Notes: generated by a model not told the origin, from the sequence alone. Shown: positions 7,767-15,757, counted from the first letter of the stretch. The stretch is DNA of 64,000 nucleotides from Thiohalophilus sp. (GCF_034521165.1 NZ_JAXHMV010000013.1:124001-188000), one strand, 5' to 3'. Numbers and translations: made by a program.

Positions 7767-8387
7767 ATGTCCGTCATCGCTCTGGTGGGAAACAAAGGCG
7801 GTGCCGGCAAGACAACATTGTCCATCAATCTGGCCGTGGCATTGGCCGAACAGGCGGATACCGTATTGATGGATGCCGATCCGCAGGGCTCCTCGGTGCA
7901 ATGGCGGGTGATCGGTGATAATCGCTTGCCCGTGGTGGTGGCCGGCGAGTCACTGGACGAGGCGATCGCCACCATGGCGCGGCAATATCATCATGTGGTC
8001 GTGGATTGTCCTCCTTCTGTTCAGGCGCCACAGACGCACGAAGCTCTGCGGGCTTGCGATGTTGCCCTGATACCGGTGCAACCCTCGCCGGTCGATCTGT
8101 GGGCAACAGTACATATCGAGCAAGCGGTTGAGCTGGCAAAACAGGTCAACTCACAGCTGTCAGCCTGGCTGATCATCAATCAACTCGAGCCCCGCACCAC
8201 CTTATCGCGACTGGTTCGTGAAGCGGTAGCGGAAATCGACATTCCGGTTGCCGAAACACCGATTCGTCGGCGTGCTATTTATCGCAGCAGCGTACTGGAA
8301 GGTAAAAGCGTGTATGAGATGGGGCGTCGGGGTGCCGATGCGGTGAGCGAACTCAATCAACTGATTCGGGAGGTAGTGCCCTCATGA
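7767..8387 (+). CDS. mcdA: Carboxysome positioning ParA-type ATPase McdA
   Basis: ParA/MinD-family ATPase of 206 residues that binds the nucleoid and spaces carboxysomes along the cell. It has a deviant Walker A motif NKGGAGKTT (residues 9-17, signature Lys10), a MDADPQGSS Walker A' region and a VDCPPS Walker B. It is short and has no N-terminal HTH, as expected for the alpha-type McdA class. It overlaps mcdB by 4 bases. A chromosomal ParA was the main alternative, but the position inside the cso operon and the small basic partner downstream settle the call. Confidence 0.92.
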   Translation: MSVIALVGNKGGAGKTTLSINLAVALAEQADTVLMDADPQGSSVQWRVIGDNRLPVVVAGESLDEAIATMARQYHHVVVDCPPSVQAPQTHEALRACDVALIPVQPSPVDLWATVHIEQAVELAKQVNSQLSAWLIINQLEPRTTLSRLVREAVAEIDIPVAETPIRRRAIYRSSVLEGKSVYEMGRRGADAVSELNQLIREVVPS

Positions 8388-8626
8388 GCGAGAGTGACAA
8401 AACGCGGGAAAAGCTGGTGGATTCCATGCGTAAAACCAAGTCAGGTTCTGCGGACAAAGAGCAGGCCAAACCGACAGCTGAAAAAACTGAGCCGGACAAA
8501 ACCCAGCCTGCCGCATCAGGCAATAAATCTGCCAGGGCGGCAAAGAAACCGTCAAAACCGAAAACGGATAACAGCATTGATGTCGACGCCTATCAGTCCA
8601 GGAAAAGACGCGTCTGGCCGGATTAA
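8384..8626 (+). CDS. mcdB: Carboxysome positioning adaptor McdB
   Basis: An 80-residue, low-complexity, highly charged protein rich in Lys, Pro, Ser and Ala with no hydrophobic core, ending QSRKRRVWPD. Alpha-McdB proteins are small disordered adaptors that link carboxysomes to McdA and carry an invariant tryptophan near the C-terminus, as here (W78). The ATG overlaps the mcdA stop (ATGA). Sequence identity to known McdB would be low, so the call rests on position, size, composition and the terminal Trp. Confidence 0.85.
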   Translation: MSESDKTREKLVDSMRKTKSGSADKEQAKPTAEKTEPDKTQPAASGNKSARAAKKPSKPKTDNSIDVDAYQSRKRRVWPD

Positions 8627-8639
8627 AGTCAGTTTATGT

Positions 8640-8677
8640 ATCGATGTTAGTCAATCAATCAGCCGGGTAATATCGAT
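8640..8677 (+). promoter_or_regulatory. Paired ATCGAT motifs upstream of the SbtA gene
   Basis: Two ATCGAT motifs at 8640-8645 and 8672-8677, 32 bases apart (about three helical turns), lie in the 113-base gap between mcdB and the permease gene. The same hexamer clusters upstream of cbbL. A second regulated start for the bicarbonate-uptake genes is possible; no convincing promoter hexamers were found. Confidence 0.3.
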
Positions 8678-8739
8678 TAGTCTCATACGCCAAAAGCAGC
8701 ACATACTGGTATGAAAGACGGTTAAAGAGGGTCTAAGCA

Positions 8740-9753
8740 ATGTCAGCTCTCAGTAATTTACTCATCCCGGCTGTGCTGTTCTTTGCGCTTGGTCTTTTTG
8801 CCAGGGCCATAAAATCCGATCTGCGCGTCCCACCTGATCTGGCCAAGGTATTATCCATTTATCTGTTGATGGCAATCGGGCTGCATGGAGGTTACGCCCT
8901 TGGCAAAGCTGATCTCGCCACAGCATTCAATTCCGTTTTATGGGCCATCATTCTCGGGTTTGCTTTACCGCTGATCGGTTACGGTCTATTGCTCGTGACT
9001 CGTAAGGTCGATCGCATGAATGCGGCGGCAATCGCCGCGCATTATGGTTCGGTAAGTGCCGGTACCTTTCTGACAGCTATCGCCTACCTGGATAACCTGG
9101 GTATTAGTTATGAAAGTTACCCGGTCATCATGCTGGCGGTGATGGAGTCGCCGGCGATTATTGTAGGCCTGTTGCTGGCTTCCTGGTCTCGACAACGACT
9201 GGGTATAACGGCAAATGGCGGTGGTGCCGCGGTACTGCAGCAGGGCGGGATGGGCAACGGGCAGCTGGGTAGTTTGCTGCATGAAGCCTTTACCAACGGC
9301 AGTGTAATCCTGCTGATCGGTTCGATGATCATCGGGGCTGTTGCGGGTCCTGCCAGCATGGAGAAATTGTCGCCGTTTATCGATGACATCTTCATGGGAG
9401 TGCTGTGCCTGTTCCTGTTTGAAATGGGCATGGAAGCGGCGCGACGAATTCGTGAGTTTCGCAAAGTCGGCGCGGTGTTGCTGGTGTTTGGTATCGTCAT
9501 GCCGCTGATCGGTGGCGTTATCGGGCTGCTTGTTGGTGGCCAGGTGCTGGATATGAGTGTTGGCGGAACGTTGCTGGTCGGTGTGCTGGGCGCCAGTGCC
9601 TCGTACATCGCGGTGCCGCCGGCAATGCGTCTGGCGGTGCCGGAGGCCAACCCCTCGTTCTACCTGACATTGTCGCTGGGTATCACGTTTCCTTTTAACG
9701 TGATTATTGGCATACCCCTTTACCACGCTCTGGCCGAGCGGATCGTGGGCTAA
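8740..9753 (+). CDS. sbtA: SbtA-type sodium-dependent bicarbonate permease
   Basis: Inner-membrane transporter of the SbtA family (Pfam Sbt_1, formerly DUF897), 337 residues. It has about ten hydrophobic segments in two inverted halves, with the central polar region near 165-185. Family features include the N-terminal LLIPAVLFFALGLFAR helix, the HYGSVSAGTF stretch and a C-terminal half containing GASASYIAVPPAMRLAVPEA. SbtA proteins bring bicarbonate into the cytosol for the CO2-concentrating mechanism. The neighbours fit: carboxysome genes upstream, a PII-like gene 17 bases downstream and a SulP transporter after it. Substrate is inferred from family and context. Confidence 0.88.
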   Translation: MSALSNLLIPAVLFFALGLFARAIKSDLRVPPDLAKVLSIYLLMAIGLHGGYALGKADLATAFNSVLWAIILGFALPLIGYGLLLVTRKVDRMNAAAIAAHYGSVSAGTFLTAIAYLDNLGISYESYPVIMLAVMESPAIIVGLLLASWSRQRLGITANGGGAAVLQQGGMGNGQLGSLLHEAFTNGSVILLIGSMIIGAVAGPASMEKLSPFIDDIFMGVLCLFLFEMGMEAARRIREFRKVGAVLLVFGIVMPLIGGVIGLLVGGQVLDMSVGGTLLVGVLGASASYIAVPPAMRLAVPEANPSFYLTLSLGITFPFNVIIGIPLYHALAERIVG

Positions 9754-9770
9754 TCGAGGAGGGCTTGAAG

Positions 9771-10091
9771 ATGCACAGGCTTTTTCCTGAAAAACTGGTG
9801 ACGGTCATTACCAGCGATGTACTGGAAGATCACCTGGTTGCACGGGTTCGTAACCGGGGTGCCAGCGGGTACACGATTGTTCGGGCCCGGGGTGCCGGCT
9901 CCAGTGGTGAACAGTCCGGCATGCTGGATATCGACACCAATATCAAGTTTCACGTGATTATGCCTCCAGAGCGGTTGAGTGCGTTACTGGATGATCTCGA
10001 ACAATTGATTAACAAGGGTTATCACCTGACGGTTTTCGTCTCCGAGGTATCAGTGCTTGGGCCCGATAAGTATTCAGAGGCGATGGAGTAA
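9771..10091 (+). CDS. PII-like signalling protein, SbtB-type regulator of the bicarbonate permease
   Basis: A 106-residue protein with the PII beta-alpha-beta fold pattern (LVTVITSDVLEDHLVARVRN, a Gly/Ser-rich T-loop at about 35-50, then IKFHVIMPPERLSALLDDLEQLI and LTVFVSEVSVL). In cyanobacteria the trimeric PII-like SbtB binds adenyl nucleotides and caps SbtA. This gene is immediately downstream of an SbtA-type gene with an ideal GAGGAGGG ribosome site seven bases before the ATG at 9771. It lacks the C-terminal cysteine hairpin of cyanobacterial SbtB. Nucleotide specificity cannot be read from sequence. Confidence 0.82.
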   Translation: MHRLFPEKLVTVITSDVLEDHLVARVRNRGASGYTIVRARGAGSSGEQSGMLDIDTNIKFHVIMPPERLSALLDDLEQLINKGYHLTVFVSEVSVLGPDKYSEAME

Positions 10092-10098
10092 AGTCGAT

Positions 10099-12246
10099 AT
10101 GCAGGCCTGGTTGACTACATTGTTTCCGTTCCTGCGCTGGTTCCCGATGAACCGCGAGACAATCCGCGCGGATCTGATTGCGGGAATTACGGTTGCCCTG
10201 GTGCTGGTACCGCAGAGTATGGCCTATGCGCAGCTGGCCGGTCTGCCGGTGGTTTATGGGTTATATGCGTCGTTCGTGCCGGTGATTGTGGCCTCTTTGT
10301 GGGGCTCCTCCAGTCAGCTGCACACCGGGCCGGTAGCCATGCTCTCGTTGATGTCGGCGGCGGCACTGATTCCTCTGGCCAGTCCGGGCAGTGCGGATTT
10401 TATCGAACTGTCGGTGATGCTGGCGTTAATGGTGGGTATCCTGCGCCTGGCGCTGGGACTGTTTCGCCTCGGGGCGATCGTCAATCTGCTTTCCAGCCCG
10501 GTGATCATCGGCTTCACCAATGCCGCCGCGCTCATCATTGGTCTGTCACAATTAAGCAAAGTAATCGGTGTGCCGTTTCCCCGCACCGAGTCCTACCTGG
10601 TCGATCTGTGGCGGGTAGTTATGCAATTACCGTCCCTGCACGTGGCAACGCTATTGTTCGCCCTGGGTGCCTTTTTGCTTATTTTCGCCCTGAAAAAGAA
10701 ACTTCCCGCCCTGCCGGGCGTGCTCATCGCGGTGGTGGTGACCACGCTTGTCAGCGCGCTGGTCTCGTATGAAAACAAGACCACGGCGACGATGGAGCAG
10801 ATCCAGGACGCGGAAACCGTGACCACGATGAAGGCATATGGCCAGGCCGAACGACGTATCGAAACACTGACTGATGAGATAGCCGGGCTCAATCAACAGG
10901 CCAACAAGCTCGAGCAACAGGGCGGGCTTGAGAATATCGAGAAGGCGGCAGCATTACGTGCAACTGTATCGGTTCGCGATCATGAACTGAAACTCCTGAA
11001 AAAGGAGAATACGTTACGGCGTGTTGAACTGCACAAGATGACCCTGCAAGGGGTTGAGCGCGATGATGGACAGCGTCTGTTTTATCCAGAAGAGTCTCTG
11101 CCGCAGAACGTGAGTGGCGACGACGAAAGCTGGCGATTTAGTGGTATAGAGGACAATCAGGTAGTGCTGTCTTCCGGCGGCGCCGTGGTCGGTACGATCC
11201 CCGAAGGGTTGCCCGAGTTTGATGTGCCGACACTCAAATGGGACCTGATTCTTACATTGTTGCCGGCAGCACTGGTGATGGCGCTGATCGGGTTTATGGA
11301 AGCGACTTCCATCTCCAAGGCGATCGCCAGTACCACCGGCGAGCGCGTTGATACCAGCAAGGAGCTGGTCGGGCAGGGTCTGGCCAATATTGCCGGCAGT
11401 TTTTTCAGTTCCTATACGGTGAGCGGATCGTTTTCGCGCTCGGCGGTGGCCGCCCGAACCGGGGCGCGGACCGGCATGTTTGCCATTATCAGTGCGATTG
11501 CGGTGGTACTGGTCCTGCTGTTTTTCACGACGTATCTCTATCACCTGCCACAGGCCGTGCTGGCGGTGATCGTGATGATGGCGGTATTCAGTCTGATCCG
11601 GATCAGGCCTCTGTTACAGGCCTGGCGTGTGGATCGTGTCAGTGCCTCCATTGGTGTGATTACCTTTGTGGCGACCCTGCTAATGGCACCGGCGATTGCC
11701 AACGGGATATTACTGGGTGTCGTGCTGACTGTTTTACATTACCTGATCCGGATCATGCGGCCCCGGGCCGAGATCGTCAGTCGCAAGGTCGACGGAACAC
11801 TGGGCGGGATCGATGCACACCATCTCGAACCGATGAGTGAATTCTTCGTACCGGTTCGCTTCGATGGATCGCTGACCTTTATCAATGTGGCCTATTTCGA
11901 GGATATGATCCTCGAGGCACTGAGCGATTTCCCCAGGGCGAGAGCCATTCTGGTGATCGGCAGCAGTATCAACGAGATCGATGCCTCCGGGGAAGAAAAA
12001 GTCCGTGAGATCGCCCGGCGCCTGAAAGAGACTGACGTGCAACTCATGTTCAGCAGTCTCAAACATCAGGTCATGCAGGTCATGCAAAGCAGCGGCCTGG
12101 TTGATGAGCTGGGAGAGGACGCGTTTTTTGCCGACAAGCAAACCGCGCTGGAAACGCTGGAGGAGCGCTTCAATCGGGGTGTGGTGAATTTTCCGGAGCG
12201 TGACGGCAGGGCGCCATACCGTGGTGTTGCCAACCATCTTTTATGA
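10099..12246 (+). CDS. SulP-family anion (probable bicarbonate) transporter with coiled-coil insertion
   Basis: SulP/SLC26-type secondary transporter, 715 residues from the ATG at 10099 (GGAG upstream). It has the family N-terminal motif ALVLVPQSMAYAQLAGLP, membrane segments to about residue 222, the second membrane half starting LILTLLPAALVMALIGFMEATSISK, and a C-terminal STAS domain (VRFDGSLTFINVAYFEDMI...). Between the two halves sits an extra segment of about 140 residues (about 225-362), largely heptad-like and charged, with no hydrophobic stretch. Normal SulP proteins are about 550-600 aa. In the standard topology this insert would be periplasmic. Linkage to sbtA and the carboxysome genes suggests bicarbonate rather than sulfate as substrate. 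Confidence 0.87.
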   Translation: MQAWLTTLFPFLRWFPMNRETIRADLIAGITVALVLVPQSMAYAQLAGLPVVYGLYASFVPVIVASLWGSSSQLHTGPVAMLSLMSAAALIPLASPGSADFIELSVMLALMVGILRLALGLFRLGAIVNLLSSPVIIGFTNAAALIIGLSQLSKVIGVPFPRTESYLVDLWRVVMQLPSLHVATLLFALGAFLLIFALKKKLPALPGVLIAVVVTTLVSALVSYENKTTATMEQIQDAETVTTMKAYGQAERRIETLTDEIAGLNQQANKLEQQGGLENIEKAAALRATVSVRDHELKLLKKENTLRRVELHKMTLQGVERDDGQRLFYPEESLPQNVSGDDESWRFSGIEDNQVVLSSGGAVVGTIPEGLPEFDVPTLKWDLILTLLPAALVMALIGFMEATSISKAIASTTGERVDTSKELVGQGLANIAGSFFSSYTVSGSFSRSAVAARTGARTGMFAIISAIAVVLVLLFFTTYLYHLPQAVLAVIVMMAVFSLIRIRPLLQAWRVDRVSASIGVITFVATLLMAPAIANGILLGVVLTVLHYLIRIMRPRAEIVSRKVDGTLGGIDAHHLEPMSEFFVPVRFDGSLTFINVAYFEDMILEALSDFPRARAILVIGSSINEIDASGEEKVREIARRLKETDVQLMFSSLKHQVMQVMQSSGLVDELGEDAFFADKQTALETLEERFNRGVVNFPERDGRAPYRGVANHLL

Positions 12247-12254
12247 GGTGAAAT

Positions 12255-13364
12255 ATGCCCCGACCTGTAGACAAGTCAAAGCGCGCGCGATATAAGAATG
12301 GAGAAATGGCCAATTCCTCCGACCATACCTATACGCCGCCTGGCGCCATACCGGATTTTCTGATCCGTCACGCGACCCTGCGCCAGTTACAGGTGTTTGA
12401 AACGATTGTCCGGCTGGGCAGTTTTACCCGTGCGGCCGAGGAGTTGTTTCTGACCCAGCCCACGGTCTCCATGCAGATCAAGAAGTTAACCGACGTCATC
12501 GGCCTGCCGCTGTTCGAGCACGTCGGGCGCAATGTCGAGCCGACCGAGGCCGGCATGGAAGTGTACGAGGCTTGCCGGGGTATTTTTCAGGTCATGTCAA
12601 ACCTGGAGATGAAGATTTCCGACCTCAAGGGCATGCGTCGCGGCCGCCTGCGCCTGGGGGCGATTACCACGGCCAAGTATTTCGCCCCGGAAGTGCTGGG
12701 CGAGTTCAGTGTGCTGTATCCCGGTATTGATGTTGCCCTGAAAGTGACCAACCGGGACCGGATCATCGAGCGCATGCGCGCCAACGAGGATGACCTTTAT
12801 ATAATGGGACAGGCGCCGTCCGACGAGATGGAGATGGTGGCCATCCCTATTGCCCCCAATCCCCTGGTGGTGATGGCGCCGCGGAATCATCCGCTGGTCA
12901 GCGAAAAGAACATTCCCCTGGAGCGGATTGCCGAGGAACCTTTTATCCTGCGTGAGCCCGGCTCGGGCATTCGTGATGCCATGTTACGCAAGTTCGACGA
13001 ACATAAATTGCGGCCCCGGGTAAAAATGGAACTGGGGAGCAACGAGGCGATCAAACATGCCATCGTGGGCGGACTCGGTCTGTCGGTACTGTCGCTACAT
13101 ACCTTGACGCTCGAAGGTATCGACGGGCCGGTTGCCATTCTGGATGTGGAAGGCTTTCCCATCATGCGTCAATGGTATCTGGTCTATCCCAAAGCCAAGG
13201 AGCTGTCGCTGGTTGCCAGGGCATTTGTCGACTTTGCCAGGGAACTCGAGCCGCAGATGCGCGAACGCATCATTACTATGTGGCCGGAGGTGACTCAGTA
13301 TTTGATCAAACAAGACACCGCGATGTCCGAAAAAGCCTCCTCACGCAAGACTAAAAGCATCTGA
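12255..13364 (+). CDS. cbbR: LysR-type regulator of carbon fixation CbbR
   Basis: LysR-family activator of cbb operons, 369 residues. The HTH is at about 38-97 (TLRQLQVFETIVRLGSFTRAAEELFLTQPTVSMQIKKL, quoted as two adjoining parts of the family's conserved helix-turn-helix). The effector-binding domain follows (GRLRLGAITTAKYFAPEVLG, LKVTNRDRIIERM). The start at 12255 has GAGGTG five bases upstream. A second ATG at 12306 also has GGAG and would remove a basic 17-residue extension; homology begins after both. CbbR is usually divergent from cbbL, but here it is the last gene of the co-directional run, eight bases after the SulP gene, so it may autoregulate through the operon. Confidence 0.88.
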   Translation: MPRPVDKSKRARYKNGEMANSSDHTYTPPGAIPDFLIRHATLRQLQVFETIVRLGSFTRAAEELFLTQPTVSMQIKKLTDVIGLPLFEHVGRNVEPTEAGMEVYEACRGIFQVMSNLEMKISDLKGMRRGRLRLGAITTAKYFAPEVLGEFSVLYPGIDVALKVTNRDRIIERMRANEDDLYIMGQAPSDEMEMVAIPIAPNPLVVMAPRNHPLVSEKNIPLERIAEEPFILREPGSGIRDAMLRKFDEHKLRPRVKMELGSNEAIKHAIVGGLGLSVLSLHTLTLEGIDGPVAILDVEGFPIMRQWYLVYPKAKELSLVARAFVDFARELEPQMRERIITMWPEVTQYLIKQDTAMSEKASSRKTKSI

Positions 13365-13378
13365 ATACTGGCTAATCC

Positions 13379-13476
13379 TGTAGGTCACGCTGGCGTTAGC
13401 CTGCGTGACACTCCTGCCTATATACGTAGCCGATACGCAGAATGTCAGGTAGCGCTGCGCGCAACCTGACCTACGC
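13379..13476. repeat. Dispersed palindromic repeat (same family as the 205-bp array)
   Basis: Contains two hairpins: GTCACGC/GCGTGAC arms, then GTCAGGT/ACCTGAC arms enclosing a GC-rich loop. The same two modules recur in the four-unit array at 24637-25457, and in part at 18673-18705 and 28445-28479. It lies between the convergent cbbR and the Rubisco-small-subunit-like gene, where a bidirectional stop for transcription would be useful. Confidence 0.8.
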
Positions 13477-13576
13477 CTTCAACCAAAAAAACACCTCACC
13501 CAGGAAAAAAACCGCCTGCTCCGGCTTGCTATTGATCAAACCATTAATGCGTTATCAGTAACTTGATCCCCAGAGT

Positions 13577-13972
13577 TCAGGAGGCTTTGGCCTGTTGATA
13601 ATCGGGGATCAGTGCCGGTTGTGTGTAGCGGGGCTCCGGCAGAGATTCGGCGGGAGGCGGTGCCTGATGGTCGGGGGTATGAATCCAGTAGATAAAATGA
13701 GATTCGGGGCGAACTTTTTCGGCATACAATCTTACCGGATGTAACGGATAATTCAGTCGACAGGCCAGAATCGCCTCGTTGAGTGATCTGGCGTTCTGCA
13801 GAGCAAAGAACGGGCTTTGCCATTGCTGCCAGTTAAGCGTGTTAGCAGAGGAAGGCACGCCATACTGGATGCGGACAACCCAGTCTCCCCGCAGGCTTTG
13901 CTGTACGAGATTCTCCACCTTGTTAAACAGGGCCAGGCAGGTCAGTTTGATATAGTAGCTATCCAGTTGCAT
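13577..13972 (-). CDS. Diverged stand-alone Rubisco small-subunit-like protein
   Basis: A 131-residue protein. Residues 19-82 align to residues 29-92 of the CbbS encoded at 1694-2032 with a constant offset of 10 and no gap, giving 19 identities in 64 positions by my count. Shared positions include W31, I35, PS at 40-41, W48-x2-W51-x2-PFF (54-56), N60, S63, AC (70-71), YP (75-76), H78 and L82. The N-terminal ETFGFLP motif of true CbbS is missing. A proline-rich tail of about 30 residues (103-131) is added. GAGG lies eight bases before the ATG. It is convergent with cbbR. It might bind CbbL, CsoS2 or nothing carboxysomal; the function is unknown and only the fold relationship is argued here. 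Confidence 0.72.
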   Translation of the reverse strand: MQLDSYYIKLTCLALFNKVENLVQQSLRGDWVVRIQYGVPSSANTLNWQQWQSPFFALQNARSLNEAILACRLNYPLHPVRLYAEKVRPESHFIYWIHTPDHQAPPPAESLPEPRYTQPALIPDYQQAKAS

Positions 13973-14340
13973 AAGCAGTGCCTCATGTAATTACCGTATG
14001 TGTTACGGGGTTACCTGCCTCTCGGCGTGACATTCACTCTTCTATTGGTCGGTATTCAGTCGGGTTAATCCCGAGTGTTATACTTGGGTAAAGTGAGAGT
14101 ACCGTGGTGGCGGGGGATTAGGAAGGGTCTTTTGGATTGTTAATTTCTATAAAATTATCGATCAATATCTATGTATAGTTGCGTTGCTCAAGCCCCTTTG
14201 AATAACCTGTTAATTATCTTGACTGACGGAGCGAGCAGACTCGGGCCTTTGATTTCGTTTCTGACTTGATTCATTAAACATGCGCTGATAAATGACAAAC
14301 AGAACAACAACACCATTCAACAACACTCAAAAGCCATCTT
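13973..14340. other. Divergent intergenic region, small-subunit-like gene / MFS gene
   Basis: Holds no ORF of note. It must contain the promoters of both flanking divergent genes. One ATCGAT motif near 14158 resembles those upstream of cbbL. The 60 bases before the MFS ATG are A/C-rich with no recognisable ribosome site. Confidence 0.4.
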
Positions 14341-15663
14341 ATGTCTCAACGTAACAAAGACCTCACCACCAGCCTGCACGATTTGATTACCGGTGATGAA
14401 GATGCCCGCGTCTGCAAGGATATTCCCGAGTCGGCGTGCAACGATCAGCCGCGTAATTTTTTCTCATATCTCATCGCCAATCTGCTGGGGAAAATTGCGG
14501 ATGAAATTGCCAGTGCAAGACTCATTTTGCCCTGGTTACTGGCCAGTGTCGGTGCGCCGGCGGCATTTACCGGGTTTCTGGTGCCGATTCGCGAGGCGGG
14601 GGTGCTGCTGCCGCAACTGGTGGTAGCGGCTATCATCCGGCGCATGGCGATTCGCAAGACAGTCTGGCTGCTGGGTGCGGGGTTATCCGGTGTCGCCCTG
14701 GCGCTGATGGCGGTGGCAACGGGCGGCTTGTCCGGGACCGTGGCCGGCTGGGCGATACTGGGCCTGTTGATTGTCTTCTCGCTGGCGCGCGGCCTGTGTT
14801 CGGTCTCGGCCAAGGATGTGCTGGGCAAGACGGTTTCCAAAGGCAAGCGCGGCACCCTGATGGGCTGGAGTGCCGGGATTTCCGGTCTGGCAGTACTGGC
14901 GATTGGGGTCTATGTGGAATGGTTCGCCGGTGATGCGCCGCTGGCGGTGCTGGCCTGGCTGCTGGCGGGCGGGGCCGTGTTGTGGTTTATCGCGATGGGC
15001 TTTTTTGCGGCGATTCGCGAGCAGCCAGGCGCCACCGAAGGCGGTGGGGATGCCCTGTCCGTGGCACTGCAGAGTTTCGGCATGCTCAAAACCGATGTTC
15101 TGTTCAGGCGTTTTGTGATTTGCCGGGCCCTGTTGCTGAGCGTGGCCCTGGCACCCCCGTTTTACGTTCTGCTGGCACAACAGAATACCGCCGAAGGACT
15201 GGTCGGGCTGGGCATGCTGATTATCGCCAGCGGTATCGCCGGCAGCCTCAGCTCGCCGGTGTGGGGCAGATTGAGCGACTATTCCAGCCGCCTGGTAATG
15301 GTGCTGGCCGCGCTGGCAGCCGGGATACAGGGCATCCTGTTATATGCACTGGTGGCGGCGACCGATTCGCCCTGGATCGGCAGCGCCTGGCTGTATGCCG
15401 GCCTGTTTTTGACCCTGAGCGTGTTCCACGGCGGGGTGCGACTGGGGCGCAAGGTTTACCTGGTGGACATGGCCACGGCCGATACCCGGGCGATCTACGT
15501 GGCTCTCAGCAATACGCTGATCGGTATTGCCATGCTGGCGGGCGGGGCGATTGGCGTCCTGGCCGACATCATCAGCGTACAGGCGGTGATCCTGGTGCTG
15601 GCCCTGCTCAGCCTGCTGGCGGCATTCTGGGCCTGGTGGTTACCGGAGGTAACCCGGGACTAG
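14341..15663 (+). CDS. Major facilitator superfamily transporter
   Basis: A 440-residue polytopic membrane protein with about twelve hydrophobic segments after a hydrophilic, acidic N-terminus of about 40 residues (DLITGDEDARVCKDIPES). MFS-like features include the short basic loop IIRRMAIRKTVWLLGAG between helices 2 and 3 and a central loop near 230. Substrate cannot be inferred. It is divergent from the Rubisco-small-subunit-like gene and shares its upstream region. No partner gene follows closely. There is no clear ribosome site before the ATG, so the start is less certain than the reading frame. Confidence 0.8.
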   Translation: MSQRNKDLTTSLHDLITGDEDARVCKDIPESACNDQPRNFFSYLIANLLGKIADEIASARLILPWLLASVGAPAAFTGFLVPIREAGVLLPQLVVAAIIRRMAIRKTVWLLGAGLSGVALALMAVATGGLSGTVAGWAILGLLIVFSLARGLCSVSAKDVLGKTVSKGKRGTLMGWSAGISGLAVLAIGVYVEWFAGDAPLAVLAWLLAGGAVLWFIAMGFFAAIREQPGATEGGGDALSVALQSFGMLKTDVLFRRFVICRALLLSVALAPPFYVLLAQQNTAEGLVGLGMLIIASGIAGSLSSPVWGRLSDYSSRLVMVLAALAAGIQGILLYALVAATDSPWIGSAWLYAGLFLTLSVFHGGVRLGRKVYLVDMATADTRAIYVALSNTLIGIAMLAGGAIGVLADIISVQAVILVLALLSLLAAFWAWWLPEVTRD

Positions 15664-15670
15664 ACTCTGT

Positions 15671-15730
15671 GAGTTCTGAGTTCTGAGTTCTGAGTTCTGA
15701 GTTCTGAGTTCTGAGTTCTGAGTTCTGAGT
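15671..15730. repeat. Eight tandem copies of a 7-bp unit (GAGTTCT)
   Basis: Perfect tandem heptamers (8.6 copies) beginning seven bases after the MFS stop codon. Being outside the reading frame, slippage would not change the protein. Confidence 0.97.
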
Positions 15731-15757
15731 GCCGGGTGCCCGGATTGGATTGGGGTT

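Noticed and set aside
7767..8387. Chromosome-partitioning ParA
   Set aside because: No ParB or parS nearby, and it overlaps a McdB-like gene within the carboxysome operon.
15671..15730. Heptamer repeat as a phase-variation switch of the MFS gene
   Set aside because: It lies after the stop codon, so slippage cannot change the reading frame.
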